DNA from: Limnomonas spitsbergensis
Taxonomy: Eukaryota > Chlorophyta > Chlorophyceae > Chlamydomonadales
Direction: 5' to 3'
NCBI GenBank assembly: GCA_037349105.1
Contig: JAYJMM010000109.1
Span: 3,738,001-3,802,000 of the forward strand
Length of the DNA: 64,000 nucleotides
The notes below the pieces were generated by a model. It was given only the letters and a program-made list of their open reading frames with translations, searched no databases and was not told the origin of the DNA. This document shows, piece by piece, positions 1 to 11,000 of this stretch (position 1 is the first letter of the stretch; each line of letters opens with the position of its first letter). Made by a program: the position numbers and the translations under genes.

Positions 1-345
1 GCATCATTGATCTCCCGTTCATCATAAATCTTCAAATGCCGTGGTCGTATACCACTTGCAATGCCATGATAGTTCTTTGGGGAGCAACGCAATCAGGTTT
101 GAACTAAATTGCACTGAAATTAGTCTCCTTCAGGGCCCAAAATGGATGAACCGCATTTATTTGAGCAACCTGTGGTAACATTGAAATGGCTATACCATTC
201 CTACCTTAACTACATGATACAGGTAGGAATGGCTTAATGACCCGGAACCCCAGAACGATTGCCCTCAGAAGTGCACAGCCTTGGGTCTCCCCCCCGTCCC
301 CTCCCCCCCTCTTTATGATCCGCCTGCGACAAGTAGACCACCCAC

Positions 346-3300
346 CCGTGCTTTGCAGAATTTTACAAACAGGTTCCTGGCCAGCGTCCTGATGCTCACG
401 ATCGACCAGAATTCCTGCAGGGATCGATTCTTGTAGATGTGGAACAGAACCACGTACACCTGCAACAAGGAGCAGGACATAGCTATTGGGTACATAGCCA
501 TGAGTACGACAGGGACGCACACCTCAATGAGCAGAAGTAGAGAAATAGAGACATAACGCCCCCTAGGTGCATGACACGGCTACTAGCCAGGTGCAGGACA
601 GAAACAAACACACCTTCAATAAGCAGCAGCTAAGTGATAAAATAAGCAACACCCCACTAGCTCTCAAGATGCAGAACACATCTGTCATCAGGGTGCAGGC
701 CTGGACCTCGGCGCAGCACGGCTGGAAGACGGGCACTGGCACTCTTTTTATTTACCGCCAGCAGGGGGCATATGTGTCCATAAGGACCCCCCCCCCCCCC
801 GCCCGGATTCAACCTCCCCCCCCCCTCTCGCCCGGATCCAACCTCCCCCCCCTCCCCTCGCCCGGATCCAACCTCCCCCCCTCTCTCCCGGATCCAACCT
901 CCCCCCCCCCCTCGCCCGGATCTAATCTCCCCGCCCCCCTTTGCCCGAATTGAACCTGGCTTCTCACCAGGTCTGTGTCCCCGCTCTCAATCGCCTTTCT
1001 CAGCGCCCGCATCAGGATGTCCCCGTCCTCATCCTCGCCACCAGTCTCTGTAGCTCCCGGCCGGCCAGTACTGGTCTGCGCAATGGAGGGGCCTGACACC
1101 CCTGCTCCCACACTGAGGCTGAGGAGGAGAGGCACCTGCATGGCAATGCAGCGCATGCAGCTAGGTCATTGGAGGTCCTGAGGGCATGGCAGATATTGAG
1201 GGCATGGCAGATATTGAGGGCATGGGAGGTGCTGAGGGCATGGGAGGTGCTGAGGGCATGAAAGGTACTGGGGGCATGGGAGGTGCTGAGGGCATGAAAG
1301 GTACTGGGGGCATGGGAGCCGCTAAGGGCATGGGAGGCACCGGGACCAAGGCGGGCACTTCCCCTTGTGACCAGCCTCCTGGCGTCTGGGCATGAAAAGC
1401 TGGGCAGGATGTTGACATTGAGAGCCTGGTGTACATGATGCCGTCTCCATCACCTGAAACAGCCTTTGAGAGGAAGCAGCCTGGCGGCATGCCCTATGCA
1501 TGAAGATTTCGCAAAGTGCTTGCCTCTTGCCTCCCTCCTCCTGCCCGGCGCACCTGGAGCGAGCAGCTGGTCTCCTCTTCCAGGAGTTTGAGCGCGAGGC
1601 GGCGACGACCAATGCCCTGGGCGTGCGCAGCCAGGGGTGCAAAGTGTACCCGTGGGCATGCCCTCAGCCGCTCCGTGACCTGCTCCTTGAGCTCGGCGTC
1701 CGAGAGGCTCGCCGATGACGGTGCGCTGATCTTGGCACACGCCCACTGCAACAGGACCTAGGGAGAGCACGAAAGAGAGGGGAGGAGCAGCGCACAGGGC
1801 ATGCAATGATATACATATCAGACTCAAATCAGGTGTCAGGTTTGAGAAGGGCCCTAACACCAGTTCTAATAGGGTCTTGTGAAGCCCCAAGTCAGCAGAC
1901 AGACGAAATATCGTGAAGCCAGAAGCCCCAAATCAGCAGACAGAAGGGATACTGCTGAGCCAGAAGCCAAAAGACAGTAGACAGACGGGCTATTGTGAAG
2001 CCATGACACAAAAGCTAGTAGACAGCAAGGATCTGGACACACTTATGCTTGTGTATCAAATTGACCCGGGTCTAATTCGCTTGCGCCACTCACCTGCTCC
2101 TGCGGGGAGGTGCTAGAGGGAAGCAGCTGCGAAGAAGCTGGCTTGCTTGCGCCGGTCGAAGCCAGACCGAGCAGGGTGGAGCGGGGTGGGGCCGTCAGGG
2201 CCGCCAGCGTCGGGCCGCCGCGGTGCTGCTGCTGGATTGTACCGGCGACGCGGTACGCAAGCAGCCACTCGCGGTACGCAATGAGCCTGCAGGCACAAGA
2301 TACGTCATGCATGCAGATGAGCGCATGGCTACCATGCAAGAACGCCATGCATGGCGGTGACAGCATGGTATACTGCACATATACAGTACGGCACGCTGAG
2401 CAGACAGACCATTCATACCTACGCAGTACGACATGCCAATGCTGAGGCAACCGAGGTTCCATGATGCCTCATAGTCTCATGGCCTCATAGCCTCATAGAG
2501 GACACCTTTTGAAGTTTACCACCACCTGTAACACTGTTCAAATTGCAGCCCAGGCCTGAAACAACTGGCCTTTTTAAGCCAGCAAGACAAGCCAGCGAAA
2601 TACCTGGATAAAAAGTAAAAGGCCACACGCAAAGCCATCCTCCGCCTACTGCCTGCCCGCTCACCTGGCCACCACTACCGGCATGGATAGCGCATCCAGC
2701 TGTCCTAATGTGAGCGGCAGGCCTGGGCAGGTCTCCCTGAGCGCGTTGAGTACCCGCAGCTTGCAGCAGGTCGTGTGCAGCGAAGCGGGTTGGGACGCAG
2801 GTGTCGGGCCCGTGGCGCTGGGGTCCTGCTGCTGCTCGCCAGTGGGCCGGGGGCAGAAGGCGGCTCCGAAGCATGCAGACCTGAGCAGAGCCTTCTGGCG
2901 GGCGGGACTCAGGTCCAGGCCTGTGCAGCAGAGACAAAAGACACTTGGGGCATGCCTCATAGCCAGAGCCCCAAACAAATGCCCAGCTTTGATACATCCC
3001 GAAGGAGGGGGCCAGGGTGGTCGGAGCAGCTTTAAATGGTATGAGGTCCGGGTTGTGAGGCCAAGTGGGCACACCCACCTGAACAGGTGCTGCCCCTCGA
3101 GCCGCCGCTGCCAGGGAGAGGGGGGCGCATGAGGGTGGGCATCAAAGCCACAGTCCCACATGATTCTTCCCGGGTCAATAGCAGGGTGGGAGTGATTGAT
3201 GCAAGGATTGGAGGGCAGCCACACCTGTGCCACACCTGTGCCAAGAGAACTCGTCACCCCCCCCTTCAGGTTAGGCCTCAGCCAGCAACTGCTCATAACC

Positions 3301-6300
3301 CTGCAGCGACACCACCCTTGACGCGCACCTGCCGCCTCAATGCAGGCCGCCACCGCCTCCCGCAGCTCCTCTGGCCCGAGGCCCCGCAGTACACGGTCTG
3401 CTCTCGCGCTGCGCTGCTCGTACAGGTCTCGCGCCTCCCACAGCTACACAAAAACGACACAGATCGCTTTAGCACGCTTCAGCTACATCAAAGCCTACAG
3501 CTGGGGAAGAACCTGATGCTGCTCGGGCCTCCAGAAGTTGGCTGGTCAAGGTTTGGTCTCTATCGACCCAGTACTGTCCGCACGGCGGCCCCCTAAAGGT
3601 GGTTTGATATGCACAATAATGATCCCTCACACAAGAGAGCAGCAGCAGGGGAGAGAGGCTGAGCTACTGGGATAGAGGGCAGGGGCAGGGGGGGCATCTG
3701 GGGTGTGAAGCTCGTCATTCCTAAACGTTCTGTCAGCTGTCTGCAAACGGGAGCGACCTGCAGCTTGTACTACAACGCCAGACTTTCCTTGTGAAGGTAC
3801 ACTTTTTACCCCCTGTTTTCAACATATCTAAAACTATTATACAAAAACTGGATGAGCTCCAAGTGTTTCAGGTATTTTCTTTGCTTGAAATAAAGTTTAA
3901 GAAAAGCGCGGCTCAGGACCCACTCTACGTGATGGCTTCCCCTCCTCTCTGGAGGGCGTTGGGTTGCTCCATAGGAGGAAAGGCTTCCCTCCACACCCTC
4001 TACTCCAGGCTCACAGCTCAAGACCCCCTCCTTTCTACACCTTGAGTTCTCACACAGACATCACTCCTCGCGCCTCTGCCGGAGCCCTTCGTTGCCCTGA
4101 GGAGCACCTTTCCTCCTGCCCCCCTCCCCTGTCCCAGCACAGCCCATCAGAGTGCTCAGTACACAGACATCACTTGTCGCTCCTCTTCCGGAGCCCTACG
4201 TTGCCCAGAAGAACACCTTTCCTCCTGCCCCCCCCCTCCCCTGTCCCAGCACAGCCCATCAGAGTGCGACCCACCTGTGCAGAGGGCGCCGTTGATCCCG
4301 GCCTCAGAGCATCTGCTAGGGACTGGGGCAGGCGGCGGAGGAGCTCGTGCCGCTGCCCGCTCAGCAGCCGCAAGCCATCCAGCTGCAGGAGGTAAGGCGC
4401 AGCGGGAACAGGTCATCGGCAACGGGCCTGCAACTTTCCACATCGCCCCAACACAGGCACATGATGCCGCACCGTCGTCACTAAGCATTACTGGGTATTC
4501 CTGGGTAGAGGGCTGGGTAGAGGGCTGGGTAGAGGGCTGGGTAGAGGGCTGGGTAGAGGGCTGGGTAGAGGGCTGGGTAGAGGGCTGGGTAGAGGGCTGG
4601 GTAGAGGGCTGGGTAGAGGGCTGGGTAGAGGGCTGGGTAGAGGGCTGGGTAGAGGGCTGGGTAGAGGGCTGGGTAGAGGGCTGGGTAGAGGGCTGGGTAG
4701 AGGGCTGGGTAGAGGGCTGGGTAGAGGGCTGGGTAGAGGGCTGGGTAGAGGGCTGGGTAGAGGGCTGGGTAGAGGGCTGGGTAGAGGGCTGGGTAGAGGG
4801 CTGGGTAGAGGGCTGGGCATTCCTGGGTAGAGGGCTGGGTAGAGGGCTGGGAGGAGGGTGATGCTGGGATGCGTGAGAATTTCACCATCATCACGGTGCA
4901 TTGCTGGGCAGGGTGAAGCATGCTGGGAGGAGGGTGATGTTGGGATATGTCAGGGTTAAACCATTATCATGGGAGACGACTGGGCGGGATGCGCGGGCTG
5001 GCAGGACGGGGATGCGCGGGCTGGCAGGACGGGGATGCGCGGGCTGGCAGGACGGGGATGCGCAGGCTGGCAGGACGGGGATGCGCAGGCTGGCAGGACG
5101 GGGATGCGCAGGCTGGCAGGACGGGGATGCGCAGGCTGGCAGGACGGGGATGCGTGGGCTGGCAGGACGGGGCTGCTGATTGGGGGGTGCACCGGAGCGC
5201 GTCTGGGTCCCGCAGCGTTCAAAACCTGCACTCACCTCGGGGACCAGGACCACCCTGTCCCCCGTCAGAGGCCACGACGCCAGGTCCCCGAAAGGCCCCA
5301 CCACCAGCAGCAGCTCCGGCCAGCGCACGACCACCGCGTCAGAGCCGCACCAGGCGACGTCCTCGGGCAGGGACTCAGCCTTGGTATCAAACTCGGAGAG
5401 CTGCTTTGTGAAGTCTGTGAGGAGGGGAAACGAGGGGAGAGGATGCGTGGAGAATGGCAGGCTATACGTTGCAGCAGGGTGTTGCAGCCAGGTGTCGCAG
5501 CTAGATGTTGCAGTCTTGCATCTATCCAGTGAAACCTAAATCAGCCCCCCACGATCTGGGCGTGTCGTACCTCTGGCATCATGACCCACCACGCTGCAAC
5601 GTCATAATCGCGGCATGGTTACCCGTCAGGCCAGGGGCAGGCAGCTCCGCATGGCTTTGATTGAGCAACCAGGCGTGAGACGCAATGCTCAAAAGCAACA
5701 GCAGATTGAAAGAGCCTGAGGAACCAAACGCTGATTGATTGGTAAGTTTGCAGCATTTCCTCCGCCCTCACGCCATTCAGCTACCTAGTGCCCTCCGCTA
5801 CCTCCCCCCCCCCTCCCCCCGGTCCCTGCCGTACCCGCAGAGAACACATGGATGCGGGCGTCACTTGTGTATGCCGCCACAAAGGTACCATCTGGGGACG
5901 TGGCCAAGTGTAGGACGGCGGCGGCAGAGGGGCCTGCCTCCTCGGGCTTGGGTCCTACGGCTGCAGAGCCCGTGGGCTGGCTGGAGGCTGGCGGGGTAGG
6001 AGTGGCCGGGCCAGGCACCGGGTGCAGGGCTGCCGACAGGTCATCGAGCTGCCAGATACCTGAGGAGACACCTAGGAGCACCTGGCCACAAAGTATTGAA
6101 TAGAAGGGAGTGATATAAGCCGCCCGCCAACAGGGAACATCAGGAAAGCAATCTGCAAGATATGGTTTGTTTCTCCAATTTCTTAGGATAGTTTTTTCTG
6201 GGCAAGGCAGATACCTTCCTATCAGGAGGGCACCCTCTCATCCGAAGGACATTTCCCAATAGGAGGAAGTTTATTCAGCAGAAGGGCACTTTCTGAATGC

Positions 6301-7539
6301 CTCCGTACCGCCTAGGTTGGTGCCTTGGCCCTGCCCCCTTGAGCCCTTGTGAGGATAAGCGCCATCATACTGCACAGGGCTGCAGCAGATCTGCACGAGG
6401 TGCACACAGGTCACCCAGGGCACAGGGCCTGCACCAGCGGCATAGCTGCTGGTGAGTTGTCAGCCAAACTAGTATTACCTCAAAGCTCATAACCTGCGCC
6501 GCACCTCAAGGCCTCCCGAAGCTGTCAGATGAGGCTCGAGAACCGCCATGCAGCAGGGACCTGCAAGTTCCTGTCCTGCCTCCGGTGGCAGTACAGCGAG
6601 AGGCACCGGCCGCGGCTCCGACAAGCTCGTCACGGCCCACACTTGAGCTGCTGTCTGGACACAGCCTGTCAGGACCACAACACCATCGCCAAACACCATG
6701 GCCTGCAGGCGAAGCGTCAAGCGTTAGAGGCTATAGGTGATAGAACAGAGACACCGCAGATCAACGGCTGTATGCACACAGTCATCAGCGCCACGCCAAG
6801 CCGCAGCCTGAAGGTGCATGATGGCTGTTATCTCTCTCCTCGCGAGGCAGGGTTGAATGGGACCCCTGGCGTTACACAGAGCAGATCTGGATTTTCAGGG
6901 GCCAGATTAGCCCAAGGCTTCCGGCATACATCATCACACATGCTGATTGTCACACTTCCTTCATAGATCATCACACCTTGCTGACGCCGAGCCTCTCCAC
7001 CGCGGAACCCATACTGAACTCCCTGAGCCTCTCTCCATGCATGGACATGACCACTGCCTTGCCGACCTCGTCCACGATGACTAATTCAAGGGTGGAGCTC
7101 CAGCCCCAGCCAATGATGCGTCCCATGTCCCACACCACGGATCCGGTTGGACGCCCGCTGGCTGCAAAGATGCGGATGACGGGCCGCACACTACCACCTG
7201 CAGTGATCACCACCATCTGGCTCTCGTCGCGCACGATGGCGATTGGGCCTCCGAACGGAGCGCAGCACACCCTGAGGGCGGGTGATCACCCGCGGGGAGG
7301 AGGATAGGAGCTGTAATGCTCGCCTGTGCTGCATGGCCTGCCGACCGCATGGACATCCAACCGCATGGACAGGACATGGCCGCAGCAGCACCCTGCATGG
7401 ACGGCTTGCTGCATGCTGGAGTCTACGAATGATGGATGGATGATGAAATTCTTGCATTGTTCAGCCAGTCCTTGGGAGCACGCACCTCTTGCTGTCAAGG
7501 TCACCATCCTCCCACATCATATCGTACAGAAGCTCACGA
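346..7539 (-). CDS. VPS16: VPS16, HOPS/CORVET core subunit (partial; C-terminus beyond left edge)
   Basis: Vacuolar sorting protein 16 is a core subunit of the class C VPS (HOPS/CORVET) tethering complexes in endosome-to-vacuole fusion. Exons read on the minus strand: 7539-7486, 7271-6977, 6702-6505, 6081-5835, 5414-5236, 4382-4275, 3443-3329, 2920-2665, 2286-2094, 1757-1554, 1135-968, 459-346. All are GT-AG and the phases chain without a break (about 710 codons). Blocks aligning to plant VPS16 include [96 protein letters not shown] and [14 protein letters not shown]. About 200 C-terminal residues lie left of the window. The start Met was not found: the 5' exon should be between 7540 and about 7800. 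Algal insertions rich in Pro, Ala and Ser occur in the exons at 6081-5835 and 2286-2094. Several introns contain minisatellites. Confidence 0.93.
785..930. repeat. C-rich tandem repeat in VPS16 intron
   Basis: About five degenerate copies of a roughly 30-bp unit (core GGATCCAACCTCCCCCC, spaced by CTCGCCC). It lies in the intron between the exons at 1135-968 and 459-346, starting within about 40 nt of the 5' splice site (minus-strand sense, a purine-rich G array). Confidence 0.85.
1191..1345. repeat. 18/21-bp tandem repeat in VPS16 intron
   Basis: Degenerate copies of GGGCATGGGAGGTGCTGA, alternating with variants reading GGGCATGAAAGGTACTG. It is intronic, between the exons at 1757-1554 and 1135-968. 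It gives open reading frames on both strands, which are not taken as genes. Confidence 0.85.
3479..3605 (+). mobile_element. SINE-like dispersed repeat, copy A
   Basis: Shares with the copies at 17543, 18296, 22660 and 53628 the order: CAGCTACATCA at the left end, a variable G-rich middle, TCAAGGTTTGGTC, then CGGCGGCCCCCTAAAGGTGG. This copy lies in a VPS16 intron, antisense to that gene. No coding capacity. Confidence 0.6.
4501..4852. repeat. 12-bp minisatellite, about 29 copies, VPS16 intron
   Basis: Near-perfect head-to-tail copies of CTGGGTAGAGGG, interrupted once near 4818 by a CATTC variant. It lies in the intron between the exons at 5414-5236 and 4382-4275. In the sense (minus) direction each unit reads CCCTCTACCCAG, a short pyrimidine run ending in CAG, so the intron carries a ladder of acceptor-like sequences about 120 nt before the real 3' splice site. 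The period is a multiple of three, so false proteins (WVEG repeats) appear. Confidence 0.97.
4990..5173. repeat. 24-bp minisatellite, about 8 copies, VPS16 intron
   Basis: Copies of GGCTGGCAGGACGGGGATGC plus four bases, with CGGG/CAGG variation at one site. Same intron as the 12-bp array, starting about 60 nt downstream (minus sense) of the 5' splice site at 5236/5235. Also creates spurious open frames in both directions. Confidence 0.95.
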
Positions 7540-8042
7540 CTGAAAAAGGCATCACCGCATGCTTCCCAATCGCCCGCTGCACAGGTGCGATGCAACGAAG
7601 AAATGAAGCGATGTACAGGAACGGACATACAACGGGCTAGGGGATTTCACTATGATACCTGCGCTGGAGCGCAGAGCGGACATGTGGGAAGCGTCGATTG
7701 TCATCTTTCCTCCGTGCTTTGCTTTTGCTTCCCCGATCGACGTTGAGATCGACCAACTACCGAGAATAAAGTGCGTCACACACTAACTAACCTGCCTACT
7801 CTGCCGGGAGCTGATAGCTGAATGTAGTAAATTTCCTTTTGCCCCCCTCCAAGAGGATCTATCTGTGAAAGCGCCCATTTATACGTGCCTACAATGCATT
7901 ACATAAATTATAAGGCCAGTGGTATGCTTTAGCACTTGATAGAGAACACTGGCCATATGACGGCCCGCTAACAGTCGCCCGCCGAGGACTGCCATCCAAT
8001 ATTTGCACTGCTCAATTATCTTAGATTACAATTGTCTGATCA
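7540..8042. promoter_or_regulatory. Divergent intergenic region between VPS16 and the PAS kinase gene
   Basis: VPS16 runs left and the kinase runs right from this roughly 500-bp stretch, so both promoters and the unlocated VPS16 first exon must lie here. A short minus-strand frame (ATG near 7717, MTIDASHM) ends at a plausible GT donor, but its phase does not fit the next VPS16 exon, so I do not call it. No TATA box or other motif is convincing. Confidence 0.5.
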
Positions 8043-11000
8043 ATGGATTTGGCTGAGGAGCTGCGGATATGCAAGGCCGAGCTTGCAGCTTGTAAAACGG
8101 ATTTGGCACGATGCAAAGAGGAGCTGATTCGGTTGAAGGTGTCATACGGCCAGAGCGATGACGCCGAGGACAACATGACCAGGTAGCGAAAGGCTCCAGC
8201 TCTATAGACCGTGTAACTATTTTCCATCGCTTCGTAACCCAGCATCATGCCAGAATCCCCACTCACAAATTCACAACCACATGCCATGTCATAGGCAGAG
8301 CATTCTTTACTGGTGCAGGGTTGCCGGGATAAGGGTGCCTTTCTTTCAAATATAAACCTGCAAGGCTTCACAAACTTTCTGTCTCAGCATGCACTGATGC
8401 AGAACACCAGTGGGGGGTGACAAACCACAGGGAAACCATCAAACCATTTTGCTTGCCATATCAGGCACACATGATCACTTCTCATCATGCGTCATGTACT
8501 TCCATACTGGTCCAGGGCTGACAGCGCAAACAGTGGATCGTCCCAGTCGGATGTGATTATCACAGACCTGATTCAGGACCAGCCAGGCCTCCTTATTGAG
8601 CTGACAGTTCAGAAAGTGTCCCAAGCCCCAGAGCTGATGGACCTGGTCGTAGCTGTGTGGCAGTTTGCGCCAATCCTGGACGGCGAGAGCCTGCAGCAGC
8701 ACGTGACAAAACAGCTCTCAAGGGGCCAATGCCCTGGACCTCACTTGATGGTGAGCCCACTGGCGGGATGGCTCGTTTGTCGTACATATCCCAGGCCTTA
8801 AAGAGGTATTTTGTTGGGTATGGATAGAGAGGTGGTGACAGAAGCAGCGCAACATGGATGTCCTGGACATGTGTGGTGTCCCTGCATGCTACTGAGTCTA
8901 AGGCTATACAGATGTACATGCTGTACATATAAATAATGGGCAGTGTATTGTATCTTGAGGATATGGATTGTTGAGGAGACACTGACAGCACTAAGCGAGG
9001 CGGGGCGCTTTACACTGAGAAACTCTAATCCATATTCAGCGTGATAGCAGGGTGCCACAGCAGGGGCCTTGTGGCTGCAATCTGGATATGCCTCCCTCAT
9101 GCTCCGTCCCTCGTGCTCCATCACTAAGGCTCTACCCCTCATGTTCCAGGGCACGCTGAGGTATGCGAGCCCCCGCGGCATCCAGCAGTTCAGGAAATCC
9201 ACCCTGGCCGAGGCTGAGCTGCTGTCCACACACCTGTGGAATACTGTGACTGACTTTCAAAAACAGTGGCAGGTAGGGGCAGCGTCCCGGGATGCTGCTG
9301 AGTCTAAGGCCATGCAGATTTTCGTGGATAAAGAGAACCGGTATATGATTTGGCATCTTTTGGATATGTTTTGGAAATGTTGATAGTACTGAGCGAGGCG
9401 GGGCAGTTTCCACTGAGATATGGGCAGAGCGCTTCAGCGGTCTTCCATCAGAGCTGGCCAACTTGGCTTTGGGCCATTTGACTGCCCAGGACTTCCCTAA
9501 ACACCTGGCAGCAACTTGTCACCGGCTGGAGTAGCTCAAAAGGTCCCCTGGCAGTCGCAATGGCGAAACAAAAGGAAAACGACCGTCCCTTGCTGATGAG
9601 CACACTGGAAAATATCAGCTCCAACCAGCCTGAGACGGCTAAGATACTGACCCAGTGTAACAAATCAGATACAGCTTGTCAAACAAAAGCAGAATCAGGG
9701 CAGCCCCAGCAGCCTCAAAGATTATGGCAACTCTGTGCCACAGCAGTGCCAAGGAGCAGCAGGAGCTAAACCCTAAACCCTAAACCCTTAACCCTAAACC
9801 CTTAACCCTATGGATATGCGCTCCCCGCTCACATGCTTCCTGTGCCCTTTTAGAATCGGCTATCGCAGCCAACATCGAGCAAGCTCATGCTCACTGGAGG
9901 ATGTTGTGCCATGCAAATGCCTCCCAACTGACTTTCCCATGCCTCTTGGTGTTTGGCAGGCCTTTTTGAAGAACATCGTGGCGGGCAACTACAACCCCTG
10001 TGTCATACGTGGAGTGCACTTTGCTGATCCAGATTCTGGTTCCGCATCCGGCTTCAACACGATCACCTGGCCGGTGGTGGTGGTGGACGAGCAGGGTCTT
10101 CGGCACTGGGGCATGCTGAACCAGGTGGGGCTGAGGGTTTAGGGTTCAGGGTCTTCGGCACTGGGGCATGCTGAACCAGGTGAGGCTGAGGGCTTAGGGT
10201 TCAGGGCCTTTGGCACTGGGGTAGGCTGAACCAGGTGGGGCTGAGGGTTTAGAGTTTAGGGTCTTCGAAACTGGGGTAGGCTGTACCAGGTGGGGCTGAG
10301 GGTTTAGGGTTTAGGGTCTTCGGCACTGGGGTAGGCTGGGTTAGGCTGAACCAGGTGGGGCTGAGGCTTAGAGTTCAGTGTCTTTGGCACCGGGGTAGGC
10401 TGGGGTGGGCTGAACCAGGTGGGGCTGAGGGTTTAGGGTCAAGGGTCTTCGGCACTGGGGTAGGCTGAACCAGGTGAGGCTGAGGGCTTAGGGTTCAGGG
10501 CGTTTGGCACTGGGGTAGGCTGAACCAGGTGAGGCTGAGGGCTTAGGGTTCAGGGTCTTCGAAACTGGGGTAGGCTGAACCAGGTGGGGCTGAGGGTTTA
10601 GGGTTCAGGGTCTTCGGCACTGGGGTAGGCTGGGTTAGGCTGAACCAGGTGGGGCTGAGGGTTTAGAGTCAAGGGTCTTCGGCACTGGGGTAGGCTGAAT
10701 GAGGGGGGTCTGAGGGTTTCAGGTCTAGGCTCGCCGAAACTGGGGTATGATAAACCAAGTGGGGCTGAGGGTTTAGGGTTCAGGTTCTAGGGTTGCCGAC
10801 ACTGGGGTATGATAAACCAAGTGGGGCTGAGGGTTTAGGGTTCAGGTTCTAGGGTTGCCGACACTGGGGTATGATAAACCAGGTGTGTCTGAGGGCTGCC
10901 ACTTGATGCTGGCCCAGGATCTGTGTCTTACAACTAAGCTGTCTCTCTGTTGCTTGTCGGAGCTGTGCGATCAGTATCTGAAGGTCGTTGTTCAACTCCT

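Noticed and set aside
4277..4921. WVEG / LYPA repeat proteins on both strands
   Set aside because: Products of the 12-bp intronic minisatellite, open in several frames by chance of its period.
7620..7717. VPS16 first exon starting MTIDASHMSALRSSA
   Set aside because: The donor at the end of SSA leaves a one-base phase, whereas the next exon needs two bases, so the join shifts the frame.
9560..9769. Possible extra kinase exon (frame MAKQKENDRPLL)
   Set aside because: Exons 3 and 4 join in phase without it, and no clean acceptor and donor pair keeps the frame.
9766..9810. Chromosome end
   Set aside because: Only about six telomere-like units, with one gene's exons on both sides.
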